Assembly (NCBI GenBank): GCA_035719045.1
Contig: DASTGO010000462.1
Span: 1-17,394 of the forward strand
Direction: 5' to 3'
Length of the DNA: 17,394 bases
From: DASTGO01 sp035719045
GTDB taxonomy: Bacteria; Actinomycetota; Actinomycetes; Actinomycetales; Kineosporiaceae
Shown here: positions 1-6,714 of the stretch, piece after piece
Layout: each line of letters starts with the position of its first letter
How positions within the stretch are numbered: the first letter of the stretch is position 1
The notes under the pieces: model-generated
What the model was told of the DNA's origin: nothing
Database searches by the model: none
The model's input: only the letters and a program-made list of their open reading frames with translations
Translations under genes and position numbers: made by a program

Positions 1-51
1 CCCGCCGGGACCACGTGGACCGGGGCGCGGCGACCTGTCCGCCGCCCGGCG

Positions 52-57
52 TACGGT
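52..57 (+). promoter_or_regulatory. -10 box of the MarR gene (leaderless)
   Basis: TACGGT fits TANNNT and ends 6 nt before the ATG at 64, so transcription should start at or next to the start codon. No convincing -35 is visible. Confidence 0.5.
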
Positions 58-63
58 GACGCC

Positions 64-672
64 ATGCGCGCCGACGAGAGCAGCCGACCGCCGGCCGACC
101 ACTCCCGACCGTACGCCGACCACGGTGCACCGCCCGGCGACGATCTCAGCGACTGGCCCACCGGACGGCTGCTGTCCGCGGCGGCCCGGCTGGTCGAGCA
201 CGCCTGGAACGCCCACCTGTCCGCCTGGGACCTCAACCATGCCGGCCTGACCGCCCTGCACGTCCTGCTCGGCGGGCCGCTCACCCAGCGGGAGCTCGCC
301 GCCCGGGTCCAGGTGGAGGACCAGACCATGAGCCGGACGCTGGAACGGCTGGAACGCAGCGGCTTCGTGGAGCGGCACCGGGACCCCGGCGACCGTCGCC
401 GCCTGCTGGTCTCGCTGACCGACGCCGGGCGGGAGGCCTTCCGCCGGGCCGGTGACCTGGACGTCGCCGAGAGCTTCTTCGCCGCGCTCGGGGACGATCT
501 GCTGCCGGTGCGCCGGGCGCTGGCCGCGATCGTCCGCCACCACTCGGGCCTGCGCTGGCCGGACGGCCACCAGGACCCGGGCGGGCCGGGCCCGGTGACC
601 GGCGACAGCCCGCACCGCGCGGCGAGGTCCTCACCCCCGCCTCCGGACTGCCCTGGTGCCGGTCGCTCCTAG
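64..672 (+). CDS. MarR-family transcriptional regulator
   Basis: A 202-residue DNA-binding repressor or activator of the MarR type, which acts as a dimer on nearby promoters. The winged helix-turn-helix is clear: LTALHVLL near residue 62, QRELAARVQVEDQTMSRTLERLE at about 75-97 (helix 2 and recognition helix), then the wing RDPGDRRRLLVSLT at 106-119, which is the MarR signature. About 30 disordered residues at the N-terminus and about 40 Pro/Gly-rich residues at the C-terminus lengthen it beyond the usual 140-160. The ATG at 64 is supported by a TACGGT box 6 nt upstream, implying a leaderless message. Its stop codon is embedded in the -10 box of lipB. The ligand and targets cannot be read from the sequence. 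Adjacency to lipB may be chance. Confidence 0.9.
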   Translation: MRADESSRPPADHSRPYADHGAPPGDDLSDWPTGRLLSAAARLVEHAWNAHLSAWDLNHAGLTALHVLLGGPLTQRELAARVQVEDQTMSRTLERLERSGFVERHRDPGDRRRLLVSLTDAGREAFRRAGDLDVAESFFAALGDDLLPVRRALAAIVRHHSGLRWPDGHQDPGGPGPVTGDSPHRAARSSPPPPDCPGAGRS

Positions 673-675
673 AGT
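670..675 (+). promoter_or_regulatory. -10 box of lipB overlapping the MarR stop codon
   Basis: TAGAGT lies 7 nt before the GTG at 683. Its first three bases are the TAG stop of the upstream regulator. This supports the GTG at 683 over the in-frame GTG codons at 656, 674 and 677. Confidence 0.55.
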
Positions 676-682
676 GGTGCCC

Positions 683-1390
683 GTGACGACGCTGCGCTTC
701 GAATCCGTCGGTTTCGGCGAGGACCGGGTCGACTACGAGCGGGCCTGGGCGATGCAGCGGGACCTGCACGCCCGGGTGGCGGCCGGCGAGGCCCCGGACA
801 CCGTGCTGCTGCTGGAGCACCCCGCCGTCTACACCGCGGGCAAGCGGACGGCCCCGCATGAGCGCCCCTTCGACGGGACCCCGGTCATCGACGTCGACCG
901 CGGGGGCAGGATCACCTGGCACGGCCCGGGGCAGCTGGTCGGCTACCCGATCGTCCGGCTGGCCGACCCGGTCGACGTGGTCGCCTATGTCCGGCGACTC
1001 GAGGAGGCCCTGATCGGGGTGTGCGCCGACCTCGGGGTGAGCGCGGACCGGGTCGAGGGCCGCAGCGGCGTGTGGATCCCGGCGGACGCCCGTGGCCGTG
1101 AGCGCAAGATCGCCGCGGTCGGGATCCGGGTCGCCCAGGGCGTCACCATGCACGGGTTCGCCCTCAACTGCGATCCGGACATGTCCTGGTTCTCCCGGAT
1201 CGTGCCCTGCGGCATCCCCGACGCCGACGTGACCTCACTGTCCGCCGAGCTCGGCCGGGACGTCACCGTCACCGAGGTGCTCCAGCCCGTGCAGCGGCAT
1301 CTGGCGGCGGTCGGGCTCAGCGGGCGCGGCGCGGCGACACAGCGCACGACGGCGCCGCGGGAGTCCGGCGCAGCCCCCGTCGCGGGCTGA
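683..1390 (+). CDS. lipB: Lipoyl(octanoyl) transferase LipB
   Basis: LipB transfers octanoyl from acyl carrier protein to the target lysine of lipoyl domains (or GcvH) in the cytosol, the first step of de novo lipoate attachment. At 235 aa it has the usual length. Motifs seen: TAGKRT at 51-56, RGGRITWHGPGQ at 73-84, the active-site Lys142 in RKIAAVGIR, and the catalytic Cys176 in PCGIPDADVTSL. As I recall, K142/C176 is the same numbering as the M. tuberculosis enzyme. The in-frame GTG at 656 is possible but would overlap the MarR gene. I chose 683 because it gives the family-typical N-terminus TTLRFESVG and a leaderless -10. The last 20 or so residues are low-complexity. lipA lies 600 bp downstream beyond an opposing gene. 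Confidence 0.97.
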   Translation: MTTLRFESVGFGEDRVDYERAWAMQRDLHARVAAGEAPDTVLLLEHPAVYTAGKRTAPHERPFDGTPVIDVDRGGRITWHGPGQLVGYPIVRLADPVDVVAYVRRLEEALIGVCADLGVSADRVEGRSGVWIPADARGRERKIAAVGIRVAQGVTMHGFALNCDPDMSWFSRIVPCGIPDADVTSLSAELGRDVTVTEVLQPVQRHLAAVGLSGRGAATQRTTAPRESGAAPVAG

Positions 1391-1399
1391 CCCCGCGGG

Positions 1400-1447
1400 C
1401 CACTCCCCGACCAGGCCACTCCCCGACCAGGCCGCTCCCCGACCAGG
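1400..1447. repeat. 16-bp tandem repeat, three copies, just after lipB
   Basis: CCACTCCCCGACCAGG occurs at 1400-1415 and 1416-1431, then as CCGCTCCCCGACCAGG at 1432-1447 (one mismatch). It fills the space between the convergent lipB (stop at 1390) and the minus-strand gene ending at 1472. It has no obvious hairpin. It may be simple slippage. Confidence 0.9.
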
Positions 1448-1471
1448 CCGCAGACCTCGCCTCGGTGCCGG

Positions 1472-1927
1472 TCACCGCTTCCCGTCGGCGCCCTCACCCC
1501 CGTCGGTGCCCTCGCCCGCGGCGGACCTGCGCTCTCGCAGGGCGGCGGCCAGGGCGGCGACCCGCTCCCCGGACTCCCGCCAGCCGACCACCGGCTCCGC
1601 CACCGCCAGGGCACCGTCCGGCGCGATCACCTGCACCGTCCACGGCCGCCGCAGCGCCACCCGCACGACCACGACCACGGGCAGCAGGGCGACCAGCAGG
1701 GACAGTTCCAGCAGGCTGGTCAGCGCGAGCAGCAGGAACGGCAGCGCGATGACCAGGACGATCCCGGCGACCAGGACGCCGAGGAAGCCGGGCAGGTCCT
1801 CCACGAGCCCCCCGACGTCCGGGAGGTCGAAGTCCCAGTAGTCCGGCGTGTGCCGGATCCGCCGCCGCCAGGGCAGCCAGCGCCGGCCCACCTGCCAGGT
1901 CTTCCCGTCCAGATCACGTACGCGCAC
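1472..1927 (-). CDS. Small membrane protein of unknown function
   Basis: A 151-residue protein I do not recognise as a named family. It starts VRVRDLDGKTWQVGRRWLPW, followed by a basic and aromatic stretch to residue 32. Two adjacent hydrophobic spans follow, about 47-69 and 71-92, then a soluble domain (PWTVQVIAPDGALAVAEPVVGWRESGERVAALAAALRE) and a charged Gly/Glu tail. The predicted form is a two-span hairpin in the membrane with a cytosolic or exported C-terminal domain. An ATG far upstream at 2224 would run through lipA. The GTG at 1927 was chosen because TAGGGT lies 8 nt before it on the minus strand and hydrophilic junk disappears. It is divergent from lipA and convergent with lipB. Similar small membrane proteins are common in actinomycetes, but I cannot assign a function. 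Confidence 0.8.
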   Translation of the reverse strand: MRVRDLDGKTWQVGRRWLPWRRRIRHTPDYWDFDLPDVGGLVEDLPGFLGVLVAGIVLVIALPFLLLALTSLLELSLLVALLPVVVVVRVALRRPWTVQVIAPDGALAVAEPVVGWRESGERVAALAAALRERRSAAGEGTDGGEGADGKR

Positions 1928-1935
1928 GGCGGGCA

Positions 1936-1941
1936 ACCCTA
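1936..1941 (-). promoter_or_regulatory. -10 box of the small membrane-protein gene
   Basis: On the minus strand this reads TAGGGT, 8 nt before the GTG start at 1927. It forms one half of a 70-bp divergent promoter region shared with lipA. Confidence 0.5.
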
Positions 1942-1984
1942 ACGGCAGCCAGGCCCGCGGGGAGCCCGCCGCAGAGCCGTCACC

Positions 1985-1990
1985 TACCCT
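1985..1990 (+). promoter_or_regulatory. -10 box of lipA
   Basis: TACCCT ends 7 nt before the GTG at 1998. This supports that start and a leaderless lipA message. No clear -35 is seen. Confidence 0.55.
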
Positions 1991-1997
1991 GGACGGC

Positions 1998-2999
1998 GTG
2001 ACCGTGGTTCCGGAGGGACGCCGCCTGCTGCGGGTGGAGGCGCGCAACGCGCAGACCCCGATCGAGCGCAAGCCGCCGTGGATCCGCACCACCGCACGGA
2101 TGGGCCCGCAGTTCACCGAGCTGACCGGCCTGGTGAAGGGCCAGGGCCTGCACACCGTGTGCCAGGAGGCCGGCTGCCCCAACATCTTCGAATGCTGGGA
2201 GGACCGGGAGGCCACCTTCCTCATCGGCGGCGACGAGTGCAGCCGGCGGTGCGACTTCTGCCAGATTCACTCCGGCCGACCCTCCCCGCTGGACCCCGAC
2301 GAGCCCCGCCGGGTGGCCGACAGCGTAGCGGCCATGGGACTGCGGTACGCCACGATCACCGGGGTGGCCCGCGACGACCTGCCGGACGAGGGCGCCTGGC
2401 TGTACGCGCAGACCGTCCGGGCCGTGCACGAGGCCAGCCCCGGGACCGGGGTGGAGATCCTCGTCCCGGACTTCTCCGGCAAGCCGGACCTGCTGCAGCA
2501 GGTCTTCGACGCCGCCCCCGAGGTGTTCGCGCACAACCTGGAGACGGTGCCCCGGATCTTCCGCCGGATCCGCCCGGCGTTCTCCTACGAACGCTCCCTC
2601 GGGGTGATCACCACCGCCCGCGAGTCCGGGATGGTCACCAAGTCCAATCTCATCCTCGGCCTCGGGGAGACCCGTGAGGAGGTCTCCCAGGCCCTGCGGG
2701 ACCTGCACGACGCCGGCTGCGACCTGGTCACGATCACCCAGTACCTGCGGCCCTCCGCCCTGCACCACCCGGTCGAGCGCTGGGTCAGGCCGGAGGAGTT
2801 CGTCGAGCTCGCCGCCGAGGCCGAGGGGCTCGGCTTCGCGGGGGTGATGTCCGGGCCGCTGGTCCGGTCCTCCTACCGGGCCGGCCGGCTGTGGGCGCAG
2901 GCGATGACCCGGCGTGGACTGCCCGTCCCGCCGCAACTGGCCCAGCTGGCCGCCCCCGGCACCACCCGCCAGGAGGCGGGCACCCTGCTCGGCCACTGA
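1998..2999 (+). CDS. lipA: Lipoyl synthase LipA (radical SAM)
   Basis: LipA inserts two sulfurs into the octanoyl chain bound to lipoyl domains, completing the lipoate cofactor of pyruvate and 2-oxoglutarate dehydrogenases and the glycine cleavage system. At 333 aa it has normal length. The auxiliary [4Fe-4S] ligands are Cys55, Cys60 and Cys66 (C-x4-C-x5-C in CQEAGCPNIFEC). The radical-SAM ligands are Cys81, Cys85 and Cys88 (CSRRCDFC). The family's C-terminal RSSY is present at 290-293, whose Ser ligates the auxiliary cluster. The in-frame ORF extends upstream, but the GTG at 1998 gives the usual actinobacterial N-terminus (VPEGRRLLRVEARNAQTPIE) and follows a -10 box at the correct leaderless distance. 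All catalytic residues are intact. Confidence 0.98.
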   Translation: MTVVPEGRRLLRVEARNAQTPIERKPPWIRTTARMGPQFTELTGLVKGQGLHTVCQEAGCPNIFECWEDREATFLIGGDECSRRCDFCQIHSGRPSPLDPDEPRRVADSVAAMGLRYATITGVARDDLPDEGAWLYAQTVRAVHEASPGTGVEILVPDFSGKPDLLQQVFDAAPEVFAHNLETVPRIFRRIRPAFSYERSLGVITTARESGMVTKSNLILGLGETREEVSQALRDLHDAGCDLVTITQYLRPSALHHPVERWVRPEEFVELAAEAEGLGFAGVMSGPLVRSSYRAGRLWAQAMTRRGLPVPPQLAQLAAPGTTRQEAGTLLGH

Positions 3000-3131
3000 C
3001 CGGTCACCGGCTCCCCGCCCACCGGCCCGGCCGGCCACCGCAGGGCCGCGCTCCGGCACCGAACGGACGAACCTCACCGAATCCCCGGGCCGGCCGTCCC
3101 GGGCCCGTCATCCGGCCGCGGCCGTGCCCCG

Positions 3132-3137
3132 TATCCT
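3132..3137 (+). promoter_or_regulatory. -10 box of the DUF4191 gene
   Basis: TATCCT ends 7 nt before the ATG at 3145. It indicates that the gene has its own leaderless promoter rather than depending only on lipA read-through. Confidence 0.55.
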
Positions 3138-3144
3138 CGACCCC

Positions 3145-3855
3145 ATGGCCCGCTCGAAGTCCGGCAGCGACTCCACCCCCGCCAAGCAGGGACGCATCGC
3201 GCAGTTGCGCGCCGTGTTCACGATGACCCGCCGGGCCGACCCGGCCGTCGTCTGGTGGATGCTGCTGGGCCTGCTCGCCCCGATCGCGGTGGGCTTCCTG
3301 ATCGGCGCCCTGGTCGGGCAGCGGGTGTACGTCACCATCCTCGGCGCCCTGTTCGGGATCATGCTCGCCACCATGGTGATGGCCCGCCGGGCCGAGCGCG
3401 CGGCGTTCGCCCAGCTCGCCGGGCAGCCGGGAGCGGCGCTGGCGGCCCTGCAGAACGTCAAGCGGGGCTGGGACATCGAGGACCAGCCCTGCGCGGTCGA
3501 CCCGCGCACCCAGGACCTGGTGTTCCGGGCGGTCGGCCGGCCCGGGGTCCTGCTCGTCACCGAGGGCCCGCTGCCCCGGGTCGCCCGCCTGGCGGAGCAG
3601 GAGCGCAAGCGGGTCAACAAGCTGCTGGGCAGCGAGGTCCCGGTGACCGTCCTGCACACCGGGGACGACGAGGGGCAGCTCCCGCTGCGCAAACTGCGGG
3701 GCGCGGTGCTGCGGCTGCGGCCCAAGCTGACCAAGACCGAGGTCTCGGCGATCTCGAAACGGCTGCGGGCGTTCGGCGCGGTCAAGCCGCCCATCCCCAA
3801 GGGCATCGACCCGATGCGGATGCGCCCCGACCGCCGGGCCACCCGCGGCCGCTGA
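3145..3855 (+). CDS. DUF4191 family membrane protein
   Basis: A 236-residue protein of the DUF4191 type, which in actinobacteria regularly follows lipA. Function is unknown. The N-terminus is polar and basic (ARSKSGSDSTPAKQGRIAQLR). Two transmembrane spans follow, about 36-58 (VVWWMLLGLLAPIAVGFLIG) and 61-80 (VYVTILGALFGIMLATMVM). The cytosolic domain that follows has RGWDIEDQPCAVDPRTQDLVFRAVGRPGV around 108-135 and ends in a basic tail. The ATG at 3145 is preferred over the longer ORF because the upstream part is Pro/Arg shadow sequence and a -10 box sits 7 nt before the ATG. Synteny with lipB and lipA is the strongest functional hint. Identification rests on recalled family context and layout. 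Confidence 0.88.
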   Translation: MARSKSGSDSTPAKQGRIAQLRAVFTMTRRADPAVVWWMLLGLLAPIAVGFLIGALVGQRVYVTILGALFGIMLATMVMARRAERAAFAQLAGQPGAALAALQNVKRGWDIEDQPCAVDPRTQDLVFRAVGRPGVLLVTEGPLPRVARLAEQERKRVNKLLGSEVPVTVLHTGDDEGQLPLRKLRGAVLRLRPKLTKTEVSAISKRLRAFGAVKPPIPKGIDPMRMRPDRRATRGR

Positions 3856-3859
3856 CCCG

Positions 3860-3884
3860 CCCAGAGGAGCCCGCCTCCTCCGGG
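3860..3884 (+). terminator. Possible terminator after the DUF4191 gene
   Basis: A hairpin begins 5 nt after the stop. CCC-A-GAGGAG (3860-3869) pairs with CTCCTC-C-GGG (3875-3884), with one mismatch and a 5-nt loop. There is no T-run, as is common in high-GC actinomycetes. Confidence 0.45.
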
Positions 3885-3918
3885 TGAGCGCCGGACTGCG
3901 GCGAGTTTCTTCTGCCGT

Positions 3919-3924
3919 TATGGT
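3919..3924 (+). promoter_or_regulatory. Candidate -10 for the 66-codon gene
   Basis: TATGGT is the best TANNNT match in an otherwise GC-rich gap and would give a leader of about 125 nt before the GTG at 4055. No good -35 accompanies it. Confidence 0.35.
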
Positions 3925-3942
3925 GCGGAAACATCGGCGGGC

Positions 3943-4049
3943 TTGACTGGGTCGCAGCCCGGGGGGGCGCTCCCCGGTCAACCCGCAGCCGCACCCAACG
4001 CGCACCGGTCCGCGGCGACGCCGCACGCCGCAGGCGGACCAGGAAGAGG
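3943..4049 (+). promoter_or_regulatory. Structured leader and Shine-Dalgarno of the 66-codon gene
   Basis: Two hairpins precede the small gene. TTGACTGGG (3943-3951) pairs with CCCGGTCAA (3973-3981), one G-U pair, with an inner GCCC/GGGC stem at 3957-3960 and 3965-3968. GGTCCGC (4007-4013) pairs with GCGGACC (4034-4040). The second arm directly abuts the purine-rich Shine-Dalgarno AGGAAGAGG (4041-4049), 5 nt before the GTG. Folding could affect ribosome access. This is inference from base pairing only, and in such GC-rich DNA chance stems are common. Confidence 0.4.
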
Positions 4050-4054
4050 CCGCC

Positions 4055-4255
4055 GTGATCGTCTCCGCCACCTCTGAGGTCGTCCGCATCATGGGCGTCT
4101 GGGTCCGCCGCGCCGACGCCGGGCTGGCTCTCGGCGCCGCACGCAATGCCGCGGCCTCCCTCGCCGACAACCGGGCCCGCCGGATGGACGCCGCCCGCGC
4201 GCTGCATGACCTGCAGGCCGTGCTGCCCGCCGAGACCGATACCGCAGTCGTCTGA
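4055..4255 (+). CDS. Small hypothetical protein, 66 aa
   Basis: I do not recognise this protein. It has 66 residues, MIVSATSEVVRIMGVWVRRA at the start, then an Ala-rich amphipathic helix with many Arg (GAARNAAASLADNRARRMDAARALHDLQAVL) and an acidic end. There is no signal peptide or membrane span. Support for a real gene is an unusually good Shine-Dalgarno (AGGAAGAGG, 5 nt spacing) and third codon positions that are about 89% G or C, close to those of neighbouring genes. It sits alone between DUF4191 and treZ with a hairpin-rich leader and a possible terminator behind it. A short helical regulator or protein-binding peptide is possible, but that is a guess. Confidence 0.65.
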   Translation: MIVSATSEVVRIMGVWVRRADAGLALGAARNAAASLADNRARRMDAARALHDLQAVLPAETDTAVV

Positions 4256-4272
4256 CTCCCGTCCCCGTCTGA

Positions 4273-4298
4273 ACCGGCCGGGATCCCCTCGGCCGGGT
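4273..4298 (+). terminator. Possible terminator between the 66-codon gene and treZ
   Basis: ACCGGCCG (4273-4280) pairs with CGGCCGGGT (4290-4298), with one bulged base and a 9-nt loop. It starts 18 nt after the stop codon. No T-run. Confidence 0.4.
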
Positions 4299-4324
4299 CG
4301 ACCTGCAGGCCTCCCGGCCGATGC

Positions 4325-4330
4325 CAGGCT
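4325..4330 (+). promoter_or_regulatory. -10-like box of treZ
   Basis: CAGGCT ends 6 nt before the GTG at 4337. It is identical in sequence and spacing to the box before hemY on the other strand. A GGAG at 4331-4334 is too close to the start to act as a normal Shine-Dalgarno, so a leaderless start is more likely. Confidence 0.45.
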
Positions 4331-4336
4331 GGAGCC

Positions 4337-6247
4337 GTGCACCTGTTCCGCGTCTGGGCCCCCGCCGCCACCGCCGTCGACCTCGTCCTGCCCACCGAGG
4401 ACCGCCGGCTGCCCATGGTCCCCGCGGACGGCGGCTGGTGGGCCCTTGAGGTTCCCGGGACGGGACACGGCACCGACTACGCCTTCAGCCTCGAGGGCGG
4501 CCCGGCCCGCCCCGACCCGCGCAGTCCGTGGCAACCCGCGGGCGTACACGGCCCCAGCCGGGTCTTCGACCCCGCCCGGCACCACTGGAACGACACCGGC
4601 TGGACCGGCCGGGACGCCCGCGGCTGCGTGATCTACGAGCTGCATGTGGGGACCTTCACCGCCGAGGGCACCCTGGACGCGGCGGCGACCCGCCTGGACC
4701 ACCTGGTTGCGCTCGGCGTGGACCTGGTCGAGTTGATGCCCGTGGCGGCCTTCGACGGACGGTGGGGCTGGGGGTACGACGGCGTGGCGCCCTACGCCGT
4801 GCACGAGCCGTACGGGGGGCCGGCGGCCCTGCAGCGGTTCGTGGACGCCGCCCACGTCGCCGGGCTGGCCGTCTGCCTCGACGTCGTCTACAACCACCTC
4901 GGCCCCTCCGGGAACTACCTGCCGGAGTTCGGCCCGTACTTCACCGACCGCCACCGGACCCCCTGGGGCAGCGCGGTGAACCTGGACGACGACGGCAGGG
5001 TCCAGGTCCGGCGGTGGATCTGCGACAACGCACTGCGCTGGCTGCGGGACTTCCACCTCGACGCGCTTCGCCTGGACGCGGTGCACGCCCTGGCCGACGA
5101 CTCCCCCCGGCACCTGCTGGCGCAACTGTCCGACGAGGTGGCCGAGCTGTCCCGCACCCTGCGCCGCCCGCTGTCCCTGATCGCCGAGAGCGACCTCAAC
5201 GACCCCCGGATGATCGAGCCGACCCGCGACGGCGGGCTCGGGATGACCGCCCAGTGGGACGACGACGTCCACCACGCCCTGCACACGGCGCTGACCGGCG
5301 AGCGGCAGGGCTACTACGTGGACTTCGGTTCCCCGCAGGTGCTGGCCCGGACCCTGACCCGGGTGTTCCGCCACGCCGGGGACTGGTCGACCTTCCGGGG
5401 CAGGGCGTGGGGACGACCGGTGGATCCGGCCCGCCACCGCGGCCACCGTTTCGTCGTCTGCCTGCAGAATCATGACCAGGTCGGCAATCGCGCCACCGGG
5501 GACCGGATCGGGGCGAGTCTGCCGCCTGGCGGGCTCGCGATCGGCGCCGCGCTCGTGCTCACCTCCCCGTACACACCGCTGCTGTTCATGGGCGAGGAGT
5601 GGGCAGCGGGCACCCCGTGGCCGTACTTCACCGACTTCCCGGACCCCACACTGGGCCGGGCCGTGTCCCGGGGCCGCCTGGAGGAGTTCGCCGCCCACGG
5701 CTGGACCGCCGGCCAGCTGCCCGACCCGCAGGATCCGGCGACCCGGCGATCGGCGGTGCTGGACTGGTCCGAGCCCGGCCGCGAGCCGCATGCCGCGCTG
5801 CTGGCCTGGTACCGGGACCTGATCGCGTTGCGCCGCAAGGAACCCGACCTGCGCGACGACGACCTGTCCGCGGTCCGGGTCGAGACCGGCGGCACCTGGG
5901 TGCGGATGCGCCGCGGCCGCCTGCACGTGGTGGCCAACCTCGGTCCGGAACCCGTCACCGTTCCCCTCCCCGCACCCGCACCGGCCGTCCCCGCCACCAC
6001 GGCCCCCGCCGCACCGGCACCGGCCGTCCCCGCCACCACGACCCCCGCCGCCGCACCGGCACCGGCCGCACCCGCCGCCACCACCCTGCCGGAGGACGGG
6101 CCGCCCCCGGCCGGTGCCGAACTCGTGCTCGCCTGGGGTGCGGTGACCCTGCCGGACCCCGGCCACCTGCTGCTGCCCGGGTGGACGGTCGCGATCGTCC
6201 GGGTGGGGCGGCCCGGGGCCGGCGATGGCAGGATCGGGACACCATGA
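4337..6247 (+). CDS. treZ: Malto-oligosyltrehalose trehalohydrolase TreZ (GH13)
   Basis: TreZ hydrolyses maltooligosyl-trehalose to free trehalose in the cytosol, the second step of the TreY-TreZ route from glycogen or maltodextrins. Length is 636 aa. An N-terminal carbohydrate-binding-like domain (about 1-90, FRVWAPAATAVDLVL) is followed by the GH13 barrel. Region I is DVVYNH (182-187). The nucleophile is Asp247 in LRLDAVH, the acid/base is Glu284 in IAESDLNDPR, and the third acid is Asp380 in QNHDQVGNR. The HPY-like motif YAVHEPYGGP and MGEEWAA (418-424) are typical. The C-terminal beta domain is interrupted at about 545-583 by a Pro/Ala/Thr-rich insertion from a DNA minisatellite. The GTG start fits FRVWAPAA at the N-terminus. 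The stop overlaps the sufE start by ATGA. No treY or treX is in view. Confidence 0.94.
   Translation: MHLFRVWAPAATAVDLVLPTEDRRLPMVPADGGWWALEVPGTGHGTDYAFSLEGGPARPDPRSPWQPAGVHGPSRVFDPARHHWNDTGWTGRDARGCVIYELHVGTFTAEGTLDAAATRLDHLVALGVDLVELMPVAAFDGRWGWGYDGVAPYAVHEPYGGPAALQRFVDAAHVAGLAVCLDVVYNHLGPSGNYLPEFGPYFTDRHRTPWGSAVNLDDDGRVQVRRWICDNALRWLRDFHLDALRLDAVHALADDSPRHLLAQLSDEVAELSRTLRRPLSLIAESDLNDPRMIEPTRDGGLGMTAQWDDDVHHALHTALTGERQGYYVDFGSPQVLARTLTRVFRHAGDWSTFRGRAWGRPVDPARHRGHRFVVCLQNHDQVGNRATGDRIGASLPPGGLAIGAALVLTSPYTPLLFMGEEWAAGTPWPYFTDFPDPTLGRAVSRGRLEEFAAHGWTAGQLPDPQDPATRRSAVLDWSEPGREPHAALLAWYRDLIALRRKEPDLRDDDLSAVRVETGGTWVRMRRGRLHVVANLGPEPVTVPLPAPAPAVPATTAPAAPAPAVPATTTPAAAPAPAAPAATTLPEDGPPPAGAELVLAWGAVTLPDPGHLLLPGWTVAIVRVGRPGAGDGRIGTP
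5978..6083 (+). repeat. 39-bp in-frame minisatellite in treZ
   Basis: A 24-nt core that begins GCACCGGCCGTCCCC occurs identically at 5978-6001 and 6017-6040 (39-bp period), with a degenerate third copy at 6059-6083. The period is a multiple of three, so it encodes a repeated APAPAVPATT-type linker. It probably varies in copy number between strains. Confidence 0.85.
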
Positions 6248-6714
6248 CCGAGTCCGGAACCGGGCCGGGCACCGACGGGGTGCCCGCCGCCCTCGCCGAG
6301 ATCATCGAGGAGTTCCACGCCCTCGCCGAACGGGACCGCCTGCAGTTGCTGCTGGAGTTCAGTGACGGGCTGCCCCCGCTGCCGCCGGAGCTGGCCGGGC
6401 ACCGCGACCGGATGGAACCGGTGGCCGAATGCCAGTCCCCGGTGTTCCTGGCGGTCGAGGTGGACGACGACGCCGGACGGACCGTGCACGTCCACTTCGA
6501 CGCCCCGCCGCAGGCCCCGACCACCCGCGCTTTCGCCGGGATCCTCACCGAGGGGCTGGACGGGCTCAGCGCCCGGGAGGTGCTGCAGGTGCCCGACGAC
6601 GTCCCGTCCCGGCTCGGCCTGACCGACGCGGTGAGCCCGCTGCGGCTGCGCGGGATGACCGGCATGCTCGCCCGGATCAAGCGCCAGGTCCGCGAGCGGA
6701 CGGCCGCCGGATGA
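6244..6714 (+). CDS. sufE: SufE-family cysteine-desulfurase partner
   Basis: SufE-type proteins accept persulfide sulfur from a cysteine desulfurase and hand it on for Fe-S cluster assembly. Length is 156 aa, usual for the family. The conserved acceptor cysteine is Cys63 in VAECQSPVFL, followed by the beta strands VHVHFDAPPQAPTTRAFAG, the loop GLSAREVLQVPDDVPSRLGL and the C-terminal helix GMTGMLARIKRQV, all characteristic of SufE. ATG at 6244 overlaps the treZ stop (ATGA), and its own stop overlaps the next start, so expression is coupled to both neighbours. No desulfurase or suf genes are nearby. As LipA needs two Fe-S clusters and donates cluster sulfur, a physiological link to the lip genes is possible but not shown. 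Confidence 0.9.
   Translation: MTESGTGPGTDGVPAALAEIIEEFHALAERDRLQLLLEFSDGLPPLPPELAGHRDRMEPVAECQSPVFLAVEVDDDAGRTVHVHFDAPPQAPTTRAFAGILTEGLDGLSAREVLQVPDDVPSRLGLTDAVSPLRLRGMTGMLARIKRQVRERTAAG

Noticed and set aside
656..682. Longer lipB starting at GTG 656
   Set aside because: It would overlap the MarR gene and add an unconserved MPVAPRVVP segment. The -10 box at 670-675 points to the GTG at 683.
1381..1397. Terminator hairpin CGCGGG/CCCGCG at the end of lipB
   Set aside because: Only 6 pairs, overlapping the coding end and stop codon. Such stems are expected by chance in this composition.
1400..1447. CRISPR-like repeat array
   Set aside because: The 16-bp units are directly adjacent with no spacers, and there are no cas genes in the window.
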